21,519 nt of DNA from JALQUL01 sp964556425. GTDB lineage: Bacteria; Pseudomonadota; Gammaproteobacteria; Burkholderiales; Burkholderiaceae_C. Below are positions 15,025 through 21,519 of this stretch, one piece after another. The stretch spans positions 1 through 21,519 of the forward strand of contig CAZKWC010000053.1 in assembly GCA_964556425.1 (NCBI GenBank). The letters run 5' to 3'. The position numbers and the translations under genes were made by a program. The notes under the pieces were generated by a model, which saw only the letters and a list, made by a program, of their open reading frames with translations, had not been told where the DNA came from and searched no databases. Each line of letters begins with the position of its first letter. Position 1 is the stretch's first letter.

Positions 15025-16122
15025 ATGTCGTTGATTGATTTAAAAACTGAGAACGTTGTGAAACGTTATGGAGCGATGTACGCAGTTGATCACTTATCTT
15101 TTGAAGTAAAAAAGGGAAGTTTTTTCTCTATATTAGGCCCATCGGGTTGTGGCAAAACCACTTTGCTTCGAATGATTGCTGGCTTTTTAAGCCCCGATAG
15201 CGGCAACTTGTTAATTGGTGGCCAATCAATGGCGGCAGTTCCTCCTAATCGCCGTCCGGTTAATATGGTGTTCCAACATTTGGCACTTTTTCCCATGATG
15301 ACAGTAGGTGAAAATGTGGCTTATGGCTTGGTTCAAAAAGGCCTAGATAAAAACGAAATCAAAAAACGTGTGGCTAATATGCTAGAGCGAGTGAGCTTGC
15401 CTGGCACTGAAAATAAAAGAGTTGATCAGCTCTCTGGTGGACAAAAACAAAGGGTAGCAATTGCTCGCAGTTTGGTGTTAGAGCCTACCTTATTATTATT
15501 AGACGAGCCCTTAGGTGCGCTTGATTTAAAACTGCGTGAGCATATGAAAATAGAGCTCAAACAATTACAAGCCGAGTTTGGTACTACCTTTGTTTATATT
15601 ACTCATGATCAAAGCGAAGCCTTGGTTTTATCTGACCAAGTGGCCGTAATGAATCAAGGTAAATTTGAGCAAGTAGCCAGTCCGCAAGATTTATATTACA
15701 ACCCGCTCACTCCATTTGTGGCTGGTTTTGTCGGTGCTAACAATAAAATTACAGCCAAAGTGCAATCGGTGGCCAATGATTTTGTAACCGTAATGTCCGA
15801 TCAAGGTTTGTTGATTCATTCAAGAGCCAAGACGAGTTTTTCTGTTGGTTCAAGTGTCAGTGTTTTTGTCCGACCTGAAGCCATTATGTTAGCTTTTATG
15901 GATGGCAATTTTAATGGTCATCAATTGGCCAATCAATATATTGCCAAGGTAAGCAGTTTATTATTTGATGGTGCTAATTCATCGGTATTGTTAACTGAAC
16001 AAAGTAGCCAAACTAGCTTTCAAGTGGCTTTGCCACAAACAGGTCAATTTGCGGGATTAAAAGTAGGCGATTTAGTGCAAATGGCCTGGGATAGTTCCAA
16101 TGCTTTGGCTTTTGCTCAATAA
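15025..16122 (+). CDS. Polyamine-type ABC importer ATPase (PotA/PotG-like)
   Basis: The 365-residue cytoplasmic ATPase has Walker A GPSGCGKTT (38-46), Q-loop Gln84, signature LSGGQKQR (136-143), Walker B LLLLDEP (156-162) and switch His194 in ITHD. A C-terminal TOBE-like regulatory region from about 240 includes VFVRPEAIML. An AGGGAG ribosome site precedes the ATG. It is related to CysA in this window but groups by context with the PotF-like binding protein and PotB/PotC-type permeases. Sixteen bases separate it from the first permease gene. Confidence 0.92.
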   Translation: MSLIDLKTENVVKRYGAMYAVDHLSFEVKKGSFFSILGPSGCGKTTLLRMIAGFLSPDSGNLLIGGQSMAAVPPNRRPVNMVFQHLALFPMMTVGENVAYGLVQKGLDKNEIKKRVANMLERVSLPGTENKRVDQLSGGQKQRVAIARSLVLEPTLLLLDEPLGALDLKLREHMKIELKQLQAEFGTTFVYITHDQSEALVLSDQVAVMNQGKFEQVASPQDLYYNPLTPFVAGFVGANNKITAKVQSVANDFVTVMSDQGLLIHSRAKTSFSVGSSVSVFVRPEAIMLAFMDGNFNGHQLANQYIAKVSSLLFDGANSSVLLTEQSSQTSFQVALPQTGQFAGLKVGDLVQMAWDSSNALAFAQ

Positions 16123-16138
16123 TTAAAAGGGCTTTTAT

Positions 16139-17041
16139 ATGTCTAGTTCTTTTAAGCCTTCTATTGCTAGCCCAGATGGTCGGCATATTAGTCGATTACT
16201 TTTGATTTTATTATTTGCTCCTGCGCTATTATGGTTATTTGGCTTAATAGTGCTACCACACCTAGATTTAGCCATTTTGTCATTGCGTGAGCGAATTGCA
16301 CCTAGGCAATATGCTGCTAGTTTAAGTCAATATGCCACATTTTTTAATGAGCCTTTGTACTGGAATACCTATGTAAGAACAGCGACTATGTCGATTATGG
16401 CCACTGTTATTACTTTGTTATTGGCTTTTCCGATTGCTTGGACCATTGCCAAAATTGCTAAGGGCAGAATCAAGCCTTGGTTAATGGTTTTATGTTTAAT
16501 TCCGTTTTGGGTGAGTGAAACCGTACGTACTTTAGGTTGGATGATTTTATTGCGCGAAACAGGTGTGTTGTCTTCTTGGATGGTAAGCCTTGGAATAATT
16601 CAAGCCCCCATAGAAATGCTTTATAACGATGCTACCGTATTGGTTGGATTGGTTTATACCTCTATGCTTTTTATGGTGGTGCCTTTAATTAGTTCGCTCG
16701 AAAACTTAGATGACTCGCTCATTGAGGCGGCCTACGATTTAGGCGGTAATGGTTGGTCTATTTTGCGCAAAATTATTATTCCTCATGCAGCCCCCTCTAT
16801 TGCCGCTGGTTGTATTGTGGTGTTTATGTTAACTCTAGGTAATTATTTAACGCCTACTTTGTTGGGCGGGAAAAATTCACTTTGGTTTACCGAACAAATC
16901 TACACCCAATTTATTACCCGATTTAATTGGGAACAAGGTGCTGCATTTGGATTTTTGTTATTGGTTTTATCGACCGCCATTGTATGGTTGGGCTTAAAAC
17001 TAAGTGGTCAACAATTTGGTGAAGTGATGAGGCGCACATGA
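16139..17041 (+). CDS. Polyamine-type ABC importer permease 1 (PotB/PotH-like)
   Basis: The 300-residue inner-membrane permease has about six membrane segments starting near residue 20. The EAA docking loop is EAAYDLGGNGWSILRKIIIP at about 196-215. PFWVSETVRTLGWMILLRETG near 122-142 is a PotB-like stretch. AAAAGGG precedes the ATG as a ribosome site. The stop overlaps the next start by four bases (ATGA), so the two permeases are translationally coupled and presumably form the heterodimeric channel. Confidence 0.92.
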   Translation: MSSSFKPSIASPDGRHISRLLLILLFAPALLWLFGLIVLPHLDLAILSLRERIAPRQYAASLSQYATFFNEPLYWNTYVRTATMSIMATVITLLLAFPIAWTIAKIAKGRIKPWLMVLCLIPFWVSETVRTLGWMILLRETGVLSSWMVSLGIIQAPIEMLYNDATVLVGLVYTSMLFMVVPLISSLENLDDSLIEAAYDLGGNGWSILRKIIIPHAAPSIAAGCIVVFMLTLGNYLTPTLLGGKNSLWFTEQIYTQFITRFNWEQGAAFGFLLLVLSTAIVWLGLKLSGQQFGEVMRRT

Positions 17042-17898
17042 TTCCATCTTTACCTAGGTCTTTTGTTTTGCGAAGCAGTACCGTGGTGTATGCCATATTG
17101 TTTTTCGCATTTTTATTTTTACCTTTATTAGTAGTGGCCATTTTTGCTTTTAATGACGCTGCATATCCAGCACCGCCATGGCGTGGTTTTACCCTAGATT
17201 GGTTTTTAGGCGCAGCAGATGGAGTTCGTAAGGGCTTATTGCAAGATACTGATTTATTAAAGAGTATTGGCACCAGTATTTGGGTGGCCACTTGGGTAAC
17301 CGTGTTGTCGGTATTAGTGGGCACTACCAATGCTTTTTTATTAGAACGAGTGGACTTTAAAGCCAAAGCTGCTTTATCTATGTTAATGCTGGCGCCCTTG
17401 GTTATTCCTGGTGTTATATTGGGTATTTCTATCTTGGCTTTTGCTAGTCGTTTGGCACAGTTTGCCGATGACACCTTTGGTCTTGAACTTGATTTTTTAA
17501 GGCCAGGATTAGGCTTGGTGATATTAGGTCAGTTTTCATATATTGTGGCCATTGCCACCTTAACCATATCGGCAAGGTTAAAACGCTTTGATAGAACACT
17601 AGAAGATGCTGCACTCAATTTAGGGGCAACACCTGCCACTACCTTTTGGACTATTACTTTGCCTTATTTAAAACCAGCCCTCTTAGGTTCGGCAGCATTA
17701 TCATTTTTAATGTCGTTTGAAAACTTTAATACCACTCTTATGTTGGTAGGAGCAGACCCCCCATTAACGGTATTAATGTATGGCAGAATGCGAGAGGGCG
17801 CAACACCGGTTTTAAATGCGGTGAGCTTGTTGTTAATGGTGGTTTCAGCCTTGTTAGCTGCTAGCATGATGTTGAAAAAATCAGATCAAAATACTTAA
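17038..17898 (+). CDS. Polyamine-type ABC importer permease 2 (PotC/PotI-like)
   Basis: The 286-residue inner-membrane permease begins in an ATGA overlap with permease 1. The first membrane segment is YAILFFAFLFLPLLVVAIF near 18-36, followed by FNDAAYPAPPWRGFTLDWF, typical of PotC. The EAA loop reads EDAALNLGATPATTFWTITLP near 189-209. It closes the four-gene importer operon and is followed by a strong terminator. As with the rest of the system, a polyamine substrate is likely but not proven. Confidence 0.92.
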   Translation: MIPSLPRSFVLRSSTVVYAILFFAFLFLPLLVVAIFAFNDAAYPAPPWRGFTLDWFLGAADGVRKGLLQDTDLLKSIGTSIWVATWVTVLSVLVGTTNAFLLERVDFKAKAALSMLMLAPLVIPGVILGISILAFASRLAQFADDTFGLELDFLRPGLGLVILGQFSYIVAIATLTISARLKRFDRTLEDAALNLGATPATTFWTITLPYLKPALLGSAALSFLMSFENFNTTLMLVGADPPLTVLMYGRMREGATPVLNAVSLLLMVVSALLAASMMLKKSDQNT

Positions 17899-17931
17899 TA
17901 TTTATTAATCTGTTTTTTGTTAATTACAAAT

Positions 17932-17962
17932 AAAAAAGCTTGGCGAAATCCAAGCTTTTTTT
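17932..17962 (+). terminator. Strong rho-independent terminator after the importer operon
   Basis: AAAAAAGCTTGG (17932-17943) pairs exactly with CCAAGCTTTTTT (17950-17961) around a six-base loop, and the T-run reaches seven. The A-run on the other arm means it could also work on the opposite strand. Confidence 0.88.
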
Positions 17963-18050
17963 ATGGGTAGTTTTTATTGATGGTGTTTTATTTTGACTAG
18001 AAACCAAGAATCAATTCTCAATTTAACTGGCCTTATTATGGAGTCAACAA

Positions 18051-18081
18051 AAAAGCCTTAACCATTTGGGTTAAGGCTTTT
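18051..18081 (-). terminator. Strong rho-independent terminator after the ETF-QO gene
   Basis: A 13-base inverted repeat (AAAAGCCTTAACC at 18051-18063, GGTTAAGGCTTTT at 18069-18081) has a five-base loop. Read leftward the stem ends in a run of six T (18053-18048), so it serves the leftward ETF-QO transcript. It faces the importer terminator about 90 bases away. Confidence 0.85.
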
Positions 18082-18146
18082 GATGAAATGTCAATTCTAA
18101 TCAAACACAACTTAATTAATAACTGAGTTGTATTGGGATTGGAAAT

Positions 18147-19835
18147 TTACATACCAGCATAGTTAGGACCACCACCGCCTTCTGGGGTAACCCAGACAAT
18201 ATTTTGTGATGGGTCTTTAATGTCGCAGGTTTTGCAATGTACACAGTTTTGTGCATTAATTTGCAATTTATCTTGGCCTTCTGCGGTTTTAACAAACTCA
18301 TAAACACCAGCAGGGCAATAGCGACTTTCTGGGCCAGCATATTTAGCCAAATTCACATTGACTGGAACCGATGCATCTTTGAGTGTTAAATGGGCAGGCT
18401 GGTTTTCTTCGTGGTTGGTATTGCTTAAGAAAACACTAGAGAGCCTATCAAAAGTGATTTTGCCATCTGGTTTTGGATAAACAATAGGTTCACATTCGCT
18501 GGCAGGTTTTAAATAGGCATGGTCGGGCTTGTCGCGACGTAAAGTCCATGGCACATGTCCACGCAACAACCATTGCTCTACGCCATTCATGAGAGAGGCT
18601 GTGACCAAACCTTTTTTAAACCAAGCTTTAAAGTTACGTGCTTTGTTCAGCTCTTTGTGTAACCAGCTATTCTCAAAGGCTTCTGGATAGGCTTCTAACA
18701 GGTCATGTTGACGACCAGCTGCCAATGCCTCAAATGCGGCTTCTGCGGCCAGCATACCGGTTTTAATGGCTGCATGGCTACCTTTGATACGGCTGACATT
18801 GAGGTAACCTGCATCGCAACCGACTAAAGCACCACCAGGGAAAATGGTTTTAGGCAATGAAGACAAACCACCAGCAGTAATGGCACGTGCACCATAGGCT
18901 AAACGCTTGGCTGGTTTAAGGCCAGCACCCTCTAGGTAATAACGGACGTTTGGATGAGTTTTCCAGCGTTGGAATTCTTCGAAGGGGCTAAGGTAAGGAT
19001 TGCTGTAATCAAGACCCGTAATAAAGCCTAAAGCCACTTTGTTGTCATCGAGGTGATAAAGGAAAGCACCGCCATAGGTGTTGTTGTCCATTGGCCAACC
19101 GGCAGTGTGCATCACAAAACCTGGTTGATGACGGGCAGGGTCAATTTCCCAGAGTTCTTTAATACCTAGGCCGTAGGTTTGTGGGTCTTTGCCTTCGTCT
19201 AGTTTAAATTTGGCAATAAGTTGTTTGCCTAAGTGACCACGTGCGCCTTCTGCAAAAATGGTGTATTTGCCTAATAACTCCATACCAAGTTGGAAGCTGT
19301 CAGAGGGCTCACCCTCTTTGTTAATACCCATATTGCCAGTGGCAACACCTTTAACCGAGCCATCAGCATTGTATAAAACTTCTGCCCCTGTAAAGCCAGG
19401 GAAAATTTCAACACCAAGGGCTTCGGCTTGTTCGGCTAACCAACGTGTGAAGGCACCTAAACTAATGATGTAATTACCGTGGTTTTGGAAGCAACCAGGT
19501 AATAAAAAGTTGGGAGTGCGGATACCTGATTTTTCAGATAGGAAAATCATTGCGTCATCGGTGACGGGCTGATTAAGGGGAGCGCCCTTGGCTTTCCAGT
19601 CAGGGATGAGTTCATTGAGGGCGATTGGATCCATAATGGCGCCACTTAAAATGTGGGCACCAGCTTCAGAGCCTTTTTCTAAAACTACCACTGAAATTTC
19701 AGTGTTATTAGCAGCTGCTAATTGTTTTAAACGAATAGCGGCAGACAAGCCACCAGGGCCACCACCGACAATAACCACGTCGTATTCCATGGATTCGCGT
19801 GGGCCAAATTGAGCGAGGATTTCTTCTTGATTCAT
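18147..19835 (-). CDS. Electron transfer flavoprotein-ubiquinone oxidoreductase
   Basis: The 562-residue membrane-associated flavoprotein passes electrons from ETF to the quinone pool, linking fatty-acid and amino-acid dehydrogenases to respiration. The FAD-binding VVIVGGGPGGLSAAIRL lies at 20-36, and EKGSEAGAHILSGAIMDP follows near 54-71. The C-terminal [4Fe-4S] site has Cys507, Cys531, Cys534 and Cys537 in YCPAGVYEFV and NCVHCKTCDIKDPSQNI, and the protein ends with the usual GGGGPNYAGM. A GGAG sequence precedes the ATG. The length matches the family. It is a single gene with its own terminator, and the ETF alpha and beta genes are not in the window. Confidence 0.96.
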   Translation of the reverse strand: MNQEEILAQFGPRESMEYDVVIVGGGPGGLSAAIRLKQLAAANNTEISVVVLEKGSEAGAHILSGAIMDPIALNELIPDWKAKGAPLNQPVTDDAMIFLSEKSGIRTPNFLLPGCFQNHGNYIISLGAFTRWLAEQAEALGVEIFPGFTGAEVLYNADGSVKGVATGNMGINKEGEPSDSFQLGMELLGKYTIFAEGARGHLGKQLIAKFKLDEGKDPQTYGLGIKELWEIDPARHQPGFVMHTAGWPMDNNTYGGAFLYHLDDNKVALGFITGLDYSNPYLSPFEEFQRWKTHPNVRYYLEGAGLKPAKRLAYGARAITAGGLSSLPKTIFPGGALVGCDAGYLNVSRIKGSHAAIKTGMLAAEAAFEALAAGRQHDLLEAYPEAFENSWLHKELNKARNFKAWFKKGLVTASLMNGVEQWLLRGHVPWTLRRDKPDHAYLKPASECEPIVYPKPDGKITFDRLSSVFLSNTNHEENQPAHLTLKDASVPVNVNLAKYAGPESRYCPAGVYEFVKTAEGQDKLQINAQNCVHCKTCDIKDPSQNIVWVTPEGGGGPNYAGM

Positions 19836-19943
19836 TCAAAGTCTCCGTTGGGATAGCGTAATGTATTTGAAAGGGCCGATTGTGAGTGTCGGATTTGAGA
19901 CAGATTTTAGCCTTTTACCGCCCAAATTTCAGTCACAATTCGT

Positions 19944-19971
19944 ATTTATACTGTTTCTCTCGGGTATAAAT
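19944..19971. promoter_or_regulatory. Divergent TATAAAT inverted repeat
   Basis: ATTTATAC (19944-19951) and its exact complement GTATAAAT (19964-19971) lie between the divergent ETF-QO and EamA genes. Each arm reads TATAAAT toward its own gene, so these may be two -10 boxes or a regulator site. I see no good -35 partners. Confidence 0.35.
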
Positions 19972-20058
19972 CCTAGTTTTTGAAGATTGAGGCTGATTTG
20001 TTGTGATGTCACCCGTCTTTTTTGTGTGCATCATCACTTTTTATTTTGGAATAGCTCA

Positions 20059-20961
20059 ATGTGGATTGGAATATTTGCTGGTTTAGCCGCCGGTGCTTTA
20101 TGGGGTTTGGTGTTTATAGCTCCCCAAATGTTGCCCACCTTTAGTGCGGTAGATGTGGCAAGTGGCCGATTTTTAAGTTACGGAATATTTTCTTGCTTGG
20201 TTTTGCTTTTGGGTGGATCGACCCAGCGACGCCCCAACCGAACCCAATTGTTTGAAATTTTGGGTTTGTCGATATTGGGTTTTATTGCCTACTACACTTG
20301 GTTGGCTTTATCGGTACAGTTAATTGGTTCGGCTTTGCCAGCTCTCATTATTGGTACTATACCAGTGTGGGTGATGATTTTTGGTAAACCACAAGGGCTG
20401 TTGTGGAAGGCTTTAATTCCAGGTTTATTGCTGACTATTGCCGGTTTGTGTTTAATGAGTTATGAAGTTTTGAATCAACTATCATTAAAAAATACACAAG
20501 CCAGTGGGTCTTTTTATCTGGGTGTATGTTGGTCTGTAATGGCAACCTTAAGTTGGATTTTTTATAATCTTTGGAATGCTAGGTTATTAAAAAAATACTC
20601 AGATATTCCTGCTACTCAGTGGACTAATTGGTTAGGTGTTGCGACAGGTTTTGGCGCACTATGTTTGTGGTTGTTGTTAGGTTCACCCGTTCAAACTTTA
20701 GCCGCAGTTGAAAATCCGGTGTTGACTATTGCAGTGCTGGCTGGTACGGGCGTTGGTTCAGCTTGGCTCGCAACTGTGGTGTGGAATATAGCGAGCCAAA
20801 GATTGAGTCCTAGTTTGTGTGGACAGCTTATAGTGTCCGAAACTTTGTTTGCACTTTTGTTTTCATTTTTGTGGAGTGGCGCATGGCCTAGTATTTGGCA
20901 AAGTTTAGCCGCAATTTTATTTGTTTTAGGAATCTTAGCTTCTGTAAAGGCACATCAATAA
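20059..20961 (+). CDS. EamA/DMT-family transporter
   Basis: The 300-residue membrane protein has about ten hydrophobic segments in two EamA-like halves. The first half begins WIGIFAGLAAGALWGLVFIAP and has the SGRFLSYGIF stretch of this family. The second half begins SFYLGVCWSVMATLSWIFYN and ends with a typical EamA repeat (LSPSLCGQLIVSETLFALLF). The frame extends upstream to a TTG at 19987, but those 24 residues are polar and unlike family N-termini. The ATG at 20059, with GGAA upstream, gives the usual family length. Members carry out metabolite or amino-acid efflux; the substrate is unknown. Confidence 0.88.
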   Translation: MWIGIFAGLAAGALWGLVFIAPQMLPTFSAVDVASGRFLSYGIFSCLVLLLGGSTQRRPNRTQLFEILGLSILGFIAYYTWLALSVQLIGSALPALIIGTIPVWVMIFGKPQGLLWKALIPGLLLTIAGLCLMSYEVLNQLSLKNTQASGSFYLGVCWSVMATLSWIFYNLWNARLLKKYSDIPATQWTNWLGVATGFGALCLWLLLGSPVQTLAAVENPVLTIAVLAGTGVGSAWLATVVWNIASQRLSPSLCGQLIVSETLFALLFSFLWSGAWPSIWQSLAAILFVLGILASVKAHQ

Positions 20962-21076
20962 ACGATTCAAAAATAAGGTGTGCGATTTAATTTGAATTAT
21001 GTTAGTAATTGTTGGTTTATGTTGTGATGCGTAATTTCCTGTTTAAATGAAAACTCATTAACAAGGAGTATTCCTC

Positions 21077-21519
21077 ATGAAATCAATCCAATTAGCAGCA
21101 GTTGCCTTAGCATTTTTTGGCACTGCCTTATCTGCAAGCGCACAAACTTATGTGGGCGGCGATGTAGGCACTACTAGCCTTGACGGTTTTGGTGATGAGA
21201 CCAGTTACGGCCTATATATTGGTCATGAATTTAATACTTTTATGGCAGGCGAAGTGGCCTACCGCAAAATTGGGCGTTTTGAAACACCTACTGCCTCAGT
21301 CAGATTAAACATGGCGCAAGTTTCGGCAGTAGGCAGTTTGCCTATTACCGATACATTTAAATTATTTGGTCGTATTGGTTACGGATTTGTGAATGTATCT
21401 GGCACATCAAGTTATGACGCTGATCACGGCTTTATTTATGGCGCTGGACTTCAATTTAACGTGACCAATAATGTGGGTATTCGTGCTGAATATACCAGAA
21501 TTGCATCAGATGCAGACCA
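21077..21519 (+). CDS. Outer-membrane beta-barrel protein, C-terminus cut by window edge
   Basis: A frame opens at the ATG at 21077 after a good AAGGAG ribosome site and runs off the right end (147 complete codons). The signal peptide is clear, with likely cleavage after Ala22 (SASA before Gln23). The mature part alternates polar and hydrophobic residues as in small OmpA-like or OmpW-like barrels: TYVGGDVGTTSL, SYGLYIGHEFNTFMAGEVAYRKIG, KLFGRIGYGFVNVSG, FIYGAGLQFNVTNNVGIRAEYTRI. These strands resemble the outer membrane protein beta-barrel domain. The function beyond barrel formation cannot be told, and the end is not visible. Confidence 0.85.
   Translation, partial: MKSIQLAAVALAFFGTALSASAQTYVGGDVGTTSLDGFGDETSYGLYIGHEFNTFMAGEVAYRKIGRFETPTASVRLNMAQVSAVGSLPITDTFKLFGRIGYGFVNVSGTSSYDADHGFIYGAGLQFNVTNNVGIRAEYTRIASDAD

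Noticed and set aside
16923..17474. A 183-codon frame opposite the two permease genes
   Set aside because: It is a mirror of real permease genes on the other strand, with no ribosome site and no recognisable domain.
19987..20058. TTG start adding 24 residues to the EamA transporter
   Set aside because: The extra residues are Cys/His-rich and polar, and the first membrane helix begins right after the ATG at 20059, as usual for the family.
1..21519. CRISPR array, tRNA/rRNA gene, insertion sequence, prophage or defence system
   Set aside because: I saw no spaced direct repeats, cloverleaf-like sequence, transposase, integrase or nuclease-type gene on either strand.

Overview
The window looks like a chromosomal stretch from an AT-rich (about 40% GC by eye) proteobacterium, most likely a betaproteobacterium of the Burkholderiales. 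This is an inference from the gene content: membrane cytochrome-type urate oxidase PuuD, PuuE allantoinase, an Sbp-CysTWA sulfate importer and a one-protein ETF:quinone oxidoreductase. No rRNA, tRNA, CRISPR array, phage gene or transposase is visible. Two runs of exactly 100 N (8290-8389 and 13561-13660) are scaffold gaps, so the window is three contigs joined by inference.

Contig 1 (1-8289). A leftward operon comes first: puuE (allantoinase), a fused uraD-allC gene (OHCU decarboxylase plus allantoate amidohydrolase), and an M20-family hydrolase that runs off the left edge and lacks two expected metal ligands. A 433-base divergent region then leads into a rightward sulfate/thiosulfate ABC importer (sbp, cysT, cysW, cysA), with a strong hairpin between sbp and cysT.

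Contig 2 (8390-13560). A leftward LysE/ArgO-type exporter and a GntR/FCD regulator stand divergent to a rightward urate operon: uraH (HIU hydrolase), xdhC (xanthine dehydrogenase maturation) and puuD (membrane urate oxidase with a c-type haem domain). A RhtB/LysE-family exporter follows.

Contig 3 (13661-21519). A rightward PotF/PotD-like binding protein is followed by its ATPase and two permeases, with a hairpin pair resembling an intrinsic terminator between the binding protein and the ATPase. ETF:ubiquinone oxidoreductase is convergent with this operon across two strong terminators. Divergent from it lie an EamA/DMT transporter and a truncated outer-membrane beta-barrel protein.

PuuD, UraH, UraD, PuuE and the AllC domain together form a complete route from urate to the ureidoglycine level. 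XdhC implies xanthine dehydrogenase elsewhere in the genome. The two urate blocks lie on opposite sides of the sulfate importer and of a gap, but each carries a TGTATACA palindrome in its control region. This makes the GntR protein the best candidate for a shared regulator. I see no wholly undescribed system. The most unusual items are the uraD-allC fusion with its neighbouring ligand-depleted M20 protein, the inferred GntR regulon, and the apparently leaderless gntR start.
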